The translations under genes were made by a program, and so were the position numbers. Shown here piece by piece: positions 1 to 8,868 of a stretch of 32,569 bases of DNA. Position 1 is the first letter of the stretch. Every line of letters starts with the position of its first letter. The notes under the pieces were generated by a model. That model was given only the letters and a program-made list of their open reading frames with translations, was not told the DNA's origin and did not search any database. Origin of the DNA: Legionella sp. (GTDB taxonomy: Bacteria; Pseudomonadota; Gammaproteobacteria; Legionellales; Legionellaceae); NCBI GenBank assembly GCA_017306715.1, contig JAFKHV010000038.1, forward strand, positions 1 through 32,569, in the 5' to 3' direction.

Positions 1-135
1 AAAAAAGCTGACACCGTAAGAGCTCATAAAGGTACTTCCGCCCAAAGCATCCACGATATAAAGACCTGCCATGAGCGGCAGGGTTAGATTAAATACGACC
101 GCTGCAAGTGAAAAAACCAGAGCATAGAGAATCAT
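1..135 (-). CDS. MFS drug efflux pump, EmrB-like (N-terminal part only)
   Basis: The first 45 codons of an inner-membrane transporter run off the left edge of the window. The visible protein begins MILYALVFSLAAVVFNLTLP and continues through a hydrophobic stretch to a GLYIVDALGGST segment, which resembles the first membrane helix and first loop of 14-TM DHA2 (EmrB-type) multidrug pumps. Its ATG overlaps the stop of the HlyD-like adaptor gene (ATGA, 4 bases), so the two are translationally coupled. The context (adaptor and outer-membrane factor just upstream) supports a drug/proton antiporter in a three-part efflux pump. The assignment rests on a short fragment plus operon position; substrate unknown. 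Confidence 0.7.
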   Translation of the reverse strand, partial: MILYALVFSLAAVVFNLTLPLMAGLYIVDALGGSTFMSSYGVSFF

Positions 136-1334
136 TGACGCGCACTCCAAGGTGCAAGAATTTTAGGGTTCAGTTCTTGTGCTGCGAACTGTAATAAACT
201 GGGATCTAAATTTTGAGCGATAATTTGATTGATTAACCGGTCTACCCCTACCTCTTCCTGATTGAATATAGAGGTTTCATATCGTGGACCAATAACCGCT
301 GGGGTATTCATGTAAGGCCCGTCTGTATTGGATATATCCACACGCGCAGTCATGGTTAGACCAACACGTAAAGGAAACTGACTCACTTCTTCAGGTCGCA
401 AATGCACGCGCACCGGTAACCTTTGGACAATCTTAATCCAGTTACCCGAGAGATTTTCAGGAGGAAGTAGGGCAAATACGTTACCCGCAGCTCCGGGCAG
501 CCCGACAATGGTGCCATGATAAACAACCGCGTTTCCGTATAAATCAGCAGTCATCCGCACCGGTTGGCCAATACGCATATACTTCATTTGCGTTTCTTTA
601 AAATTTGCATTCACCCAGATTTGGTCCATAGGGATGACAGACATCAGCGCATCATTTGGAGTTACAGACATGCCAACCTGGATGGTCCTTTGGGCAACGA
701 TGCCATCTACCGGGGCGTAGATGGTACAACGATATAATTGCACCCAGGCATCACGTAATTCTTGTACCGCGGCTTGTACTGCGGGGTGTTGCGTAATGGA
801 TGAGCCTTGAACCCAGGCTAAAGCTTTTTTAAAGCTATTCTTCGTACTGTCTACCGCAGCTTTACTGGCATTAAAATCATCCACTGCATTTTGGTAATCT
901 TCAAGGGAAATTCCTTTTAACCGAATAACACCTTGACGATGTTTGAGATTTTGCCGTGCTTTAAGCTCTTGTGCTTCTTTAATACGGATATCAGCAGCAA
1001 GCACAAAGACGTTATGGTAGGATTGGCAGATTTCACGTACCGTTTGCGCCAGCTTTTGTTTCGCTTTTTCCAGCGCAATTTCCGCGTCAGTTTTATCTAG
1101 AGAAATTAATATTTGTCCTTTCTTTACGGCAAAACTGTCATCCGTGAAAATGCCGGTGACAAAACCATAGCGTAAGGGTTTAATGGTCACCATATTTCCT
1201 TGAACATAACTGTCCGTGGTGTATTCTTCAAAACGCCATACCAATAACCACAGCAGAAAAACAATCAGCACCACCACGAAGGTTGCGATAAGCATGCTGT
1301 ATTGATGCTTTTTACTTGTTAAATTTAATTTCAT
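132..1334 (-). CDS. HlyD/EmrA-family membrane fusion protein (efflux adaptor)
   Basis: A 400-residue periplasmic adaptor that would link an inner-membrane pump to an outer-membrane channel. One N-terminal membrane anchor lies at about residues 13-34. It is followed by the first half of a lipoyl-like domain (SYVQGNMVTIKPLRYGFV, then FAVKKGQILISLD), a long helical hairpin at about 80-195, and the second lipoyl half with the family signature YAPVDGIVAQRTIQVGMSV at about 204-223. A beta-barrel domain follows (WVNANFKETQMKYMRIGQPV). Size and order fit EmrA (about 390 residues). Its start overlaps the end of the outer-membrane lipoprotein gene by 23 bases, and its stop overlaps the start of the MFS pump gene. 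Family call is firm; exported compounds cannot be told from sequence. Confidence 0.9.
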   Translation of the reverse strand: MKLNLTSKKHQYSMLIATFVVVLIVFLLWLLVWRFEEYTTDSYVQGNMVTIKPLRYGFVTGIFTDDSFAVKKGQILISLDKTDAEIALEKAKQKLAQTVREICQSYHNVFVLAADIRIKEAQELKARQNLKHRQGVIRLKGISLEDYQNAVDDFNASKAAVDSTKNSFKKALAWVQGSSITQHPAVQAAVQELRDAWVQLYRCTIYAPVDGIVAQRTIQVGMSVTPNDALMSVIPMDQIWVNANFKETQMKYMRIGQPVRMTADLYGNAVVYHGTIVGLPGAAGNVFALLPPENLSGNWIKIVQRLPVRVHLRPEEVSQFPLRVGLTMTARVDISNTDGPYMNTPAVIGPRYETSIFNQEEVGVDRLINQIIAQNLDPSLLQFAAQELNPKILAPWSARQ

Positions 1335-2790
1335 TATTTGCTACCAAGGGAATCGAGGCTTGAGAATAACCACCACCAAGTGCTTTATTGAGCTTGATTA
1401 CGGCTACATACTGATTATAAAGAAAATTCAATTGCGTTAATTGTTTTTGTATTAATGTTTCACGTAAATCATACACACTAATTTCACTGTTTAAACCGGA
1501 GCGTTGATTTAATTGAACTAAGTTCAAGCGCTCCGTTGCCAGATGGACGATATGTTGTTGCTCTTGCTGATGCTGGAATACCGTTTGTGCATAAACTAAA
1601 GTGGCTAATACTTCCTGGGTACTGCGTAAGAGCAGCTCATTATAAGCAAATATTGCCGCATCGAATTCTGCTTTTCGCGCTTGAATATTGGCTTTGATCG
1701 CACCTGCAGTAAAAATAGGCAAATGCACAGCTGGCGAAATTCCACCTTTGCCACTGGAAATATCAAAAATCTTTTTAAAAAAAACACTTTCTAAACCGAT
1801 AAACCCTAACAGGTTTATATCGGGATAATAATCGGCCATGGCTGCCCCTACGCGATAAGCCAAAGCTTTGGCACGCCAAATTTGCGCAAGAAGATCGGGG
1901 CGACGACTAATCAAATCCAAACCTAATCGTTCGGGCAGCATAAGTTTTTTGGGAACTATAGGTAATTGAGCGCTCAGATTAAGGGGGGTGTTGGGGTTTC
2001 GCCCGAGTAGAACATTGATTAAATAAATATTATTGCTTAGCTCCTCGCGGAGATCACCAAGTAACTTTTCGGCTTCAAGTACAGCTTCAGCTGCGTTGAG
2101 ATAAGGTAATTTAGACTCCAAGCCATGATGAAGCAAAGCAGAGTGCAGCGATTTCAAAGATTGACGCAAATTGAGTAATTCTTGATAAAGTTTTTGTCGT
2201 AAGCAATTGGTTTTATAAGCAAAATAGGCTTGACTTAAGGTTGTCGTAGTCACTAATACGGCTTGCGCAGTCTCCGCTTCTTGTGCCTTGGCATCACCCA
2301 ACGCTTGTCGAAATAAATTGCGATTTTTTCCCCAAAAGTCAACTTCATAAGTAAAAGATAAAGATAAGTCTAATAAATTGGCATGGAGCGGTAGATTGGG
2401 ATTGAGTGCTCGATATAAACCATTTTTACTCAAATACTGTGTGGTTTCGTTCGCATTAAAGAAAATTAAGGGGAAAAGATTGGCTCGCGTCACTACAGCA
2501 ATCTGTCGCGCCGACGATACACGACGTTCCATCTCCTTAAGGGTTAAATTTTGTTGCAGAGCTATGTCCACCAGTTGATTGAGCTCAGGATCATTAAATT
2601 GCTGCCACCATCGCAGAGAAGGCCAGTCCCCCAATTTAAATAAACCCAAATGGGTGTAATGACCTACCTCTGTGCGTAAATTGGGCGCAGAGTAAAGATT
2701 GAGAACCTGGGTTTTAGTAGGGATACCTAACTGACAGCTCGCCATGAAGACAGAAACGAATAGGATAAAAACTTTAGTACATGCGGGCAT
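1312..2790 (-). CDS. Outer-membrane efflux lipoprotein, NodT/TolC family
   Basis: About 492 residues, the outer-membrane channel of a tripartite efflux system. The N-terminus is a lipoprotein signal peptide with lipobox MASC followed by Gln, which predicts an outer-membrane lipoprotein. The body has two outer-membrane-efflux repeats: WWQQFNDPELNQLVDIALQQN near the start, and the typical LGLDLISRRPDLLAQIWRAKA followed by AAMADYYPDINLLG near residue 300. These are hallmarks of the RND/EmrAB outer-membrane lipoprotein group (NodT, OprM). I prefer the ATG at 2790; a GTG nine bases further upstream is in frame, and neither has a clear ribosome site. First gene of a three-gene overlapping operon. 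Confidence 0.9.
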   Translation of the reverse strand: MPACTKVFILFVSVFMASCQLGIPTKTQVLNLYSAPNLRTEVGHYTHLGLFKLGDWPSLRWWQQFNDPELNQLVDIALQQNLTLKEMERRVSSARQIAVVTRANLFPLIFFNANETTQYLSKNGLYRALNPNLPLHANLLDLSLSFTYEVDFWGKNRNLFRQALGDAKAQEAETAQAVLVTTTTLSQAYFAYKTNCLRQKLYQELLNLRQSLKSLHSALLHHGLESKLPYLNAAEAVLEAEKLLGDLREELSNNIYLINVLLGRNPNTPLNLSAQLPIVPKKLMLPERLGLDLISRRPDLLAQIWRAKALAYRVGAAMADYYPDINLLGFIGLESVFFKKIFDISSGKGGISPAVHLPIFTAGAIKANIQARKAEFDAAIFAYNELLLRSTQEVLATLVYAQTVFQHQQEQQHIVHLATERLNLVQLNQRSGLNSEISVYDLRETLIQKQLTQLNFLYNQYVAVIKLNKALGGGYSQASIPLVANNEIKFNK

Positions 2791-2923
2791 TAGCAGCACT
2801 CTGTTTTAGGTGTGAATTTTCTGTTTCGTCCTCGTGTTGCAATCATTATGAATATAAATAAAAACAGGGGATTAAGTCAGTTTAACCCTAGATGGGAAAT
2901 ACGCTCAAGTATCTTGGCAGGAA

Positions 2924-3787
2924 TTAATCCATAAAATCCTTCACTAAAATCTCGACGCGTTTATCCATTAACACACTGACATGATTTGCATGGGGGAGAA
3001 TACGTAAATCCGCTTGTGGATAAAGTCGGCTAAATCGGATGGATTCGGTAACAGGTATTGTTTTGTCTGAATCGCCATGAATGCATAAAAAGGGAATAAC
3101 GGGGGCTTGTTGGATGAATTGCCGTAGGTGTAGGGTATTGAAATTAATTTGTGTTTGCTGTTGTAAGAGTTGCCGTAAATGCAACAAACCGGAGCCATTG
3201 AGCTTTAGTTTTTTTGCCGCTCTCCTCATGGGACTGCGAATTTTAATCGGTGAGGCGATAAGCACCACTCGCTGTGGTTTCTCATAAAGTGCCCATTGTG
3301 GAAATTGGCCTGCCAAATTTAAGATATTAAGCAGTATGGCACCGCCAAACGAATGCCCCACCACGCCATGAAAAGGGCCATAGCGATTCAAGGTTTCCCG
3401 AACGATAGTAGCCGCATCAATCCACAAGAGTTGTAATCCTTTGGCCTCGCCGTGTGCGGGAAAGTCAGGGGCATAAACCTCATAGCCTTGTGACTGGAGA
3501 TGAGAAATAATGTGAATCATGTACGCTGCGCGTGATATCCAGCCATGAGCAACGAGGATTTTTTTCCCATTCGCGGGGGCTGTAGGCGCAAAATAATGTA
3601 TTACATGATGTCGAGGATGATATTCATGAAATGCCGCGGTGCGGTATTTTTGCATTTTAGCACAGGCATGACGGGCGAATTCACGGTATTGTTTATCCAT
3701 GGGGAAGGCGATGGGGGTGATAAACAGTTGATAACACAAACGCGCATGTAGGTAGTTGACCCAAGAGGTCCAGGGGGTATTCAGCAT
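2924..3787 (-). CDS. Alpha/beta hydrolase (serine nucleophile)
   Basis: About 287 residues of alpha/beta-hydrolase fold. Visible elements in order: the oxyanion turn VAHGW, a strand and turn YAPDFPAHG, the nucleophile elbow GHSFGG with Ser146, the acid-containing IHGDSDKTIPV near residue 245, and the C-terminal histidine in PHANHVSVL. The likely triad is therefore Ser-Asp-His. Substrate unknown; lipase, esterase or thioesterase roles are all possible. A longer frame exists to 3805, but AGGAG lies seven bases before the ATG at 3787, so that start is chosen. Transcribed away from the dienelactone-hydrolase-like gene, with a shared 155-base upstream region. Confidence 0.85.
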   Translation of the reverse strand: MLNTPWTSWVNYLHARLCYQLFITPIAFPMDKQYREFARHACAKMQKYRTAAFHEYHPRHHVIHYFAPTAPANGKKILVAHGWISRAAYMIHIISHLQSQGYEVYAPDFPAHGEAKGLQLLWIDAATIVRETLNRYGPFHGVVGHSFGGAILLNILNLAGQFPQWALYEKPQRVVLIASPIKIRSPMRRAAKKLKLNGSGLLHLRQLLQQQTQINFNTLHLRQFIQQAPVIPFLCIHGDSDKTIPVTESIRFSRLYPQADLRILPHANHVSVLMDKRVEILVKDFMD

Positions 3788-3794
3788 AAATTTA

Positions 3795-3799
3795 CTCCT
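3795..3799 (-). promoter_or_regulatory. Ribosome binding site that sets the hydrolase start
   Basis: AGGAG on the minus strand, seven bases before the ATG at 3787. It lies inside the longer open frame that begins at 3805, so it argues for the shorter protein. Confidence 0.7.
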
Positions 3800-3874
3800 A
3801 ATCATTTCTTATTTTAGACCAAATTGTGCAATGCGGTATTGGTTATTTGATCAAATTGAAATATTAATAAACAA

Positions 3875-3902
3875 TTAGTAAGGCTGGACATTTAGGTATA
3901 AT
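3875..3902 (+). promoter_or_regulatory. Probable sigma-70 promoter of the dienelactone hydrolase gene
   Basis: A perfect TATAAT -10 box at 3897-3902 stands about 40 bases before the start codon. A weak -35 candidate TTAGTA lies at 3875-3880 with a 16-base spacer. The -10 is convincing, the -35 is not. Confidence 0.5.
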
Positions 3903-3942
3903 TCTCTAGACTATTGCTAGAAAACATCAACAAGGGATTGCT

Positions 3943-4653
3943 ATGAAACGAGCGCATATTGCCTATCAGCATAATCAAGAAGAACTTCAAGGTTTTCTCG
4001 TTTGTGAAGAAAATAAAGGGCCGCGTCCTGCGGTTATACTTGCTCATGATTGGTCGGGTCGTAATGATTTTGCCTGTGAAAAAGCTGAATTACTGGCACA
4101 ATTAGGCTACGTAGGCTTTGCATTAGACATGTATGGGCATGCGCAAGTATTCGAAACCATTGAGGAAAAATCTGCGGCGATTCAACCGTTTTTAAATAAT
4201 CAACGCTTATTACGTGACCGCGCGGAGGCGGCATTGATTACGGTGCGAAACTTACCGGAGGTAGATCCACAGCGGATTGCCATTATTGGCTTTTGTTTTG
4301 GTGGGATGTGTGCTCTTGAGCTTGCACGCTCAGGGGCTGATATTCGTGGCGCGGTTAGTTTTCACGGATTATTGCACCGCCCAGGGGATTTAGAATCAGG
4401 ACCGATTAAAGCGAAAATTTTGGCATTACATGGCTATGAAGATCCGTTGGCAAATCCAGAGGTTATGCACCAATTTTGTGAGGAAATGACCACGGCTAAA
4501 GCCGATTGGCAGGTTCATGTTTACGGTCGGGTACATCATGCGTTCACCAATCCCCAAGCGCACAATACCGAAATGGGTTTAATTTTTAATGAAACAGCGG
4601 CGAAAAGGTCGTGGGTGGCGATGAGTGATTTTTTAAGGGAAATTTTTAGCTGA
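3943..4653 (+). CDS. Dienelactone hydrolase family protein
   Basis: 236 residues, the usual length for this family. The nucleophile elbow is GFCFGG with Cys118, as in true dienelactone hydrolases, which use Cys where most alpha/beta hydrolases use Ser. The acid is probably Asp167 in HGYEDPLA and the base His199 in VHHAFTNP. Early motif AVILAHDWSGRND and the DMYGHA segment also fit. In bacteria without an aromatic-degradation pathway nearby, as here, these proteins are usually cytoplasmic hydrolases of unknown natural substrate. Start ATG has GGG upstream; a -10 box lies about 40 bases before it. A 10-bp hairpin follows the stop. Confidence 0.88.
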   Translation: MKRAHIAYQHNQEELQGFLVCEENKGPRPAVILAHDWSGRNDFACEKAELLAQLGYVGFALDMYGHAQVFETIEEKSAAIQPFLNNQRLLRDRAEAALITVRNLPEVDPQRIAIIGFCFGGMCALELARSGADIRGAVSFHGLLHRPGDLESGPIKAKILALHGYEDPLANPEVMHQFCEEMTTAKADWQVHVYGRVHHAFTNPQAHNTEMGLIFNETAAKRSWVAMSDFLREIFS

Positions 4654-4680
4654 TTTGGGTCGTTAAAATTACATCCGTAT

Positions 4681-4702
4681 GGTTGATGAATTTTCATCAA
4701 CC
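4681..4702 (+). terminator. Perfect hairpin after the dienelactone hydrolase gene
   Basis: Arms GGTTGATGAA and TTCATCAACC pair over 10 bases around a two-base centre (real loop larger). It begins 28 bases after the stop codon. No T-run follows, so it is either a weak terminator, an mRNA 3' end stabiliser or an operator for the next gene. Confidence 0.45.
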
Positions 4703-4761
4703 TATCTTCGCCAGCTCTTTCTAAAAGCGGTGCTTTTACTATTTCTTGTAAATATAATATA

Positions 4762-4788
4762 TTGACAGCTACAGTAGCCTGATACATT
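4762..4788 (+). promoter_or_regulatory. Possible promoter of the poly-amino-acid synthetase gene
   Basis: A perfect -35 TTGACA lies at 4762-4767. The best -10 at usable distance is TACATT (4783-4788, 15-base spacer), which is short; TATAAA at 4793-4798 is too far. Called from consensus only. Confidence 0.35.
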
Positions 4789-4830
4789 CCGCTATAAACA
4801 TTCATAACGTCAGAAATAACCGTGCAAAGT

Positions 4831-4835
4831 AGGAG
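4831..4835 (+). promoter_or_regulatory. Ribosome binding site pairing with a TTG start
   Basis: AGGAG, eight bases before the TTG at 4844. No ATG or GTG with a comparable site lies near, so TTG is the likely initiation codon of the large synthetase. Confidence 0.65.
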
Positions 4836-4843
4836 CCCGTAAC

Positions 4844-7800
4844 TTGAATTCATCAACCGCCAAACAGACGCAGCTATATCATTTGTTTGAACAGACTGTT
4901 GATCAATACGGTAACAATATCGCCCTGATTTGTGATAATGCGTTGATGTCTTATCAAGAGCTTGAGGTTGAGGCAAATCGCCTGGCACATTGTTTACGCA
5001 GCCGCAATGTAGGGTCTGCATCAATCGTTGGCCTTATAATTGAACGTTCCATGCACTGTTATGTGGCGCTACTTGCTGTGCTTAAAACGGGTGCCGCCTA
5101 TGTGCCTATTGAGGTCGATTATCCGGACGAGCGCATCAATTATATTTTAGAGGATTTATCCTTTAATCTTGTTTTAACAACGACATCCCAATATCAACGT
5201 AAATCAATCCTCTGGCCCACAACAATTATTCTGGATGAGCTCGCCACAGAGCTCATGCAATACCCAACAACGCGCATTGACGTTGCACAAGCAAAGAGTC
5301 AGGATTTGTGTTATGTCATCTATACCTCAGGTTCTACTGGTAAACCCAAGGGGGTCGAGGTTCCTCATGCAAGTATTTGTCATTATGTCCAAACCGCAAG
5401 TAAAATTTATGATATGCAGCCTGCAGATCGAGTGTATCAGGGATTTTCTCTAGCATTTGATGCCTCTTTGGAAGAGTTATGGATGGCCTTCGCCAATGGC
5501 GCGACGCTTGTTGCCTGTACGGAGAAAGAAGTACGCTCGGGTTTGGGCTTAATCGCTTTTTTACAGCAGCATCAGATCACGGTCTGGTCGACCGTACCTA
5601 CATTATTAGCCAGTTTGCAGGGAGAATTACCCCAATTACGCCTCCTGATTTTAGGGGGCGAAGTTTGTCCGCAAGCTTTGGTGCAACGATTTAGTCGCCC
5701 AGGATTACGAATTTTTAATACTTATGGTCCAACTGAGGCGACCGTAATCGCAACTTATGAAGAATGTTTTCCTGACGCAGAAATAACGATTGGTTTGCCC
5801 TTACCGGGTTATGAAGTAGTTATCTTAAATGAAAATTTAGCCGAAGTTGCAATGGACGAAGAGGGAGAATTATGTATCGGCGGACTGGCTCTTGCGCACG
5901 GTTATGTGAACCGGCCTGAGCAAACGCTGGAAAAATTCATTCTCTACGAGAATCGTCGGTTTTACCGCACCGGAGATTTGGCGGCACGCACGCGTGACGG
6001 CAAGATTCGCTATGCAGGTCGTATCGATGACCAAATAAAATTACGGGGATTTCGTATTGAATTGCACGAAATTGAGCATGCCCTGCTTGATTATCCAGGA
6101 GTCAAACAAGCGGTAGTCATCCCTCACCCAACCGAAGCTATTTTGATTGCGTATGGTTTACACGAGCAAGGTACAGTTATCGACCCCTCTCAAGTACAGC
6201 AATTCTTAAGAGGCCGATTACCCGATTACATGATTCCGGCTCACATCGAATGGGTTGAATCATTTCCGGTTTTACCCAGTGGCAAGGTTAATCGAAAAGC
6301 TTTGCCGTTGCCGCAAATGAAGCCTTCTGAATCGATATATAAAAGCCCTGAATCTGAATTAGGGCAAACCATTGCCCAATTATGGAGGGAAATTTTTAAC
6401 CGTGAGCACATTTCTGTAGACGCGCATTTTTTTTATGATTTGGGCGGCCATTCGTTATTGGCCGCGAAAATGGTTTCGGAATTACGCAAAGTAGCACAAT
6501 GCCAACAGATGTCGGTTTTGGATCTTTATAAATATCCCACCATCGCACAATTGGAACAGCAGTTTCAGTCTAAAAACACTGCCAGTAGAGAGCCCGAAGA
6601 ACGTTACCATGCTCCACAATGGCAATATATGCTCTGTGGTATGGGCCAATTTTTTGGCTGTCTATTTCAATATGCGGTGGGAACCTTTCAGCTGTTGGCG
6701 GTTATCTTGTGTTACAGTTGGATCACCGCGAATTACTCCATCATTTCTCGTGAAGCCCAATTTGCTTTTTTGCTGTTATTTTTGACCACCCCCGTACTTT
6801 CTCTATTATTCACGGTAGGAATGAAATGGTTACTGTTGGGGCGGGTTAAACCTGGAAAATACCCTTTATGGGGGTGGTTTTACTATCGGTGGTGGTTGGT
6901 GCAGCGCCTACAAAAGAATTTATTTTTAGCAAAATTTCTCGTGGGCTCGCCTTTGGCAACACTTTATCAGAGGCTATTAGGAGCTAAAATTGGTAAGAAC
7001 GCTTATATTGGAACAATGCAAATTGCTACCCCCGATTTATTAACTATTGGTGATAACAGTTCCATTGGTATGGATAGCCGTCTCTATGGCTATATTGTTG
7101 AAAATGGCTGGTTAAAAATCGGTACGATCAACATTGGCAATAACTGCTATTTAGGCGCACGCACCGTTATGGGCATCAACACCGCGATGGCCGATCATTG
7201 TGTTCTGGATGATATGTCTATGTTGGCCGCCGACACGTCGATTGCGGCACAAAGTTACTATTCTGGATCGCCTGCGGTACAGGGTAATTTGCCGACTGAT
7301 CATGTAACCCGACACCCTGTCGACTGCGAAAAACCAACACGAGTTGATAACGCAATTTTTGGTTTCTTACATTATTTAGGGGTGGTTTTCATTACGCTGA
7401 TGTTTTATCTCTGTCTTCTACCCGGCTTGTCCTTAGTGACTCATTATTACGATCAGAGTAGTTATCTAAAAACCATGTTCATTGCCATCCCTTTGGGCGC
7501 AATTTTATTTTTAGCATTACATTACCTTGGAATCATTCTCAGTAAAAAACTAGTACTCTCCAAAATGAAACCCGGACAATATCCAATAAAAAGCTTCTAC
7601 TACTTACGCTATTGGATTATTAGTAAGATGCTTGATGGGGATGAAGTATCGATTCTGGCTGACACGCTTTTCCTGCCCGTTTTTCTTCGTTTTTTAGGAG
7701 CTAAACTTGGCAAGGGGGTTGAGATGGGAGAGGCGCCTCATATTATTCCTGATTTAGTAACGATTGAGGCTGGTGGATTTACAGCGAGCTCAGTCGCTCT

Positions 7801-8815
7801 GGCATGGCCTATGGTTTTTGGCGGGACGATGTTTTGTGCTCCAGTTAGTATCGGTAGAAAAGGTTTTGTAGGGAATGTCAGTATGCTTCCTGCTGGAAAA
7901 AAAATTGGTGATGGCACCTTGATTGGTTGTTTATCATTACCTCCTGCAGGAAATCTTGCTTTGGAAGCAAACTCAGCCTGGCTTGGCTCACCTGCAGTTT
8001 ATTTACCGAAGCGTGAGTTATTTACAGGGTTTAGTGACCAAGAAACCTTTAATCCCACACGGAAATTATTTTTATTACGATTATCCATTGAGTTTTTTCG
8101 TATTTTATTACCGACGACGCTCTCTCTAATCGTATTGTTTAATTTACTTTATGTTCTGGATTACTGTTTAAACCATTACTCCTGGAAAATAGCAGCGATG
8201 ACGTTACCTGTTGCAGAATTAGGTTTAACCGTGACTATGGTGGGGCTGTTATCGTGTTTAAAATGGGTGCTTTTAGGGCGCTTAAAGCCCTTAACCAAAC
8301 CTATATGGGACCCGTTCATTTGGAAAAACGATATTGTTGAATATTCCTATAATTATTATACCAACCCCCATCTGACCAATAAGCTTTTAGGAACACCTTT
8401 TGCTTTATGGATTCATCGAAGCCTGGGAACGAAAGCTGGTAAGCGCGTCTTCACCGATAGTGCAGAGTTTTCTGAGTTTGATTTAATAACAATCGAAGAT
8501 GAGGTGTGTATCAATGCGGAGACCATTTTACAAACGCATTTATACGAAGATCGCATTTTTAAAGTCGCGCAAGTGCATATTCAAGCGGGATGCAACATCG
8601 GAGTCGGATCGATTGTTCTTTATAATACGAAGATGGAAAATAATTCAACTTTAGGCAGTTTATCCTTATTGATGAAAGGGGAGTGTTTAGCCGCCGGCAC
8701 TTCATGGGAGGGTATTCCTGCACAGACTATTAAAACTCCAGTGCGATTAGCAGCAGAGACCGCGGGAATGACGAGTAAAATCGAAGACGAAGGCGCTTTA
8801 GCTGAGCTCTTGTAA
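4844..8815 (+). CDS. Pls/PosA-type single-module peptide synthetase (poly-basic-amino-acid synthetase-like)
   Basis: 1323 residues from a TTG start. An adenylation domain (about 10-500) shows all core motifs: LKTGAAYVPIE, IYTSGSTGKPKG, FDASLEELWMA, NTYGPTEAT, YRTGDLA, GRIDDQIKLRGFRIE, LPSGKVNRKALP. A carrier domain follows, with the phosphopantetheine Ser537 in GGHSLL. There is no condensation or thioesterase domain. Instead three pairs of membrane helices (about 602-666, 839-903, 1084-1146) each precede a left-handed beta-helix, hexapeptide-type domain ending in GSPAV, GSPAV or GIPAQ (to about 810, 1049, 1290). This is the architecture of Streptomyces epsilon-poly-L-lysine synthetase, in which the tandem soluble domains catalyse chain growth. 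Aligning by eye to GrsA gives a specificity code of D-A-E-S-I-G-T-V-I-K, close to the lysine code I recall from bacitracin synthetase (DAESIGSVCK). I infer an inner-membrane enzyme making an isopeptide-linked oligomer of a basic amino acid; product unproven. Confidence 0.85.
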   Translation: MNSSTAKQTQLYHLFEQTVDQYGNNIALICDNALMSYQELEVEANRLAHCLRSRNVGSASIVGLIIERSMHCYVALLAVLKTGAAYVPIEVDYPDERINYILEDLSFNLVLTTTSQYQRKSILWPTTIILDELATELMQYPTTRIDVAQAKSQDLCYVIYTSGSTGKPKGVEVPHASICHYVQTASKIYDMQPADRVYQGFSLAFDASLEELWMAFANGATLVACTEKEVRSGLGLIAFLQQHQITVWSTVPTLLASLQGELPQLRLLILGGEVCPQALVQRFSRPGLRIFNTYGPTEATVIATYEECFPDAEITIGLPLPGYEVVILNENLAEVAMDEEGELCIGGLALAHGYVNRPEQTLEKFILYENRRFYRTGDLAARTRDGKIRYAGRIDDQIKLRGFRIELHEIEHALLDYPGVKQAVVIPHPTEAILIAYGLHEQGTVIDPSQVQQFLRGRLPDYMIPAHIEWVESFPVLPSGKVNRKALPLPQMKPSESIYKSPESELGQTIAQLWREIFNREHISVDAHFFYDLGGHSLLAAKMVSELRKVAQCQQMSVLDLYKYPTIAQLEQQFQSKNTASREPEERYHAPQWQYMLCGMGQFFGCLFQYAVGTFQLLAVILCYSWITANYSIISREAQFAFLLLFLTTPVLSLLFTVGMKWLLLGRVKPGKYPLWGWFYYRWWLVQRLQKNLFLAKFLVGSPLATLYQRLLGAKIGKNAYIGTMQIATPDLLTIGDNSSIGMDSRLYGYIVENGWLKIGTINIGNNCYLGARTVMGINTAMADHCVLDDMSMLAADTSIAAQSYYSGSPAVQGNLPTDHVTRHPVDCEKPTRVDNAIFGFLHYLGVVFITLMFYLCLLPGLSLVTHYYDQSSYLKTMFIAIPLGAILFLALHYLGIILSKKLVLSKMKPGQYPIKSFYYLRYWIISKMLDGDEVSILADTLFLPVFLRFLGAKLGKGVEMGEAPHIIPDLVTIEAGGFTASSVALAWPMVFGGTMFCAPVSIGRKGFVGNVSMLPAGKKIGDGTLIGCLSLPPAGNLALEANSAWLGSPAVYLPKRELFTGFSDQETFNPTRKLFLLRLSIEFFRILLPTTLSLIVLFNLLYVLDYCLNHYSWKIAAMTLPVAELGLTVTMVGLLSCLKWVLLGRLKPLTKPIWDPFIWKNDIVEYSYNYYTNPHLTNKLLGTPFALWIHRSLGTKAGKRVFTDSAEFSEFDLITIEDEVCINAETILQTHLYEDRIFKVAQVHIQAGCNIGVGSIVLYNTKMENNSTLGSLSLLMKGECLAAGTSWEGIPAQTIKTPVRLAAETAGMTSKIEDEGALAELL

Positions 8816-8868
8816 TGGGTGTTGGCTTTCGGTTTATAAAATAATCAAATCCTCACCTCGTAGCCCCA

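Noticed and set aside
4536..5024. 162-residue minus-strand open frame across the gap before the synthetase
   Set aside because: It overlaps the conserved ends of two well-supported plus-strand genes, has no family resemblance, and its composition looks like antisense of coding DNA.
4844..8815. Ordinary multimodular peptide synthetase or siderophore gene
   Set aside because: There is only one adenylation and one carrier domain, no condensation or thioesterase domain, and three membrane/beta-helix repeats that match the Pls type instead.
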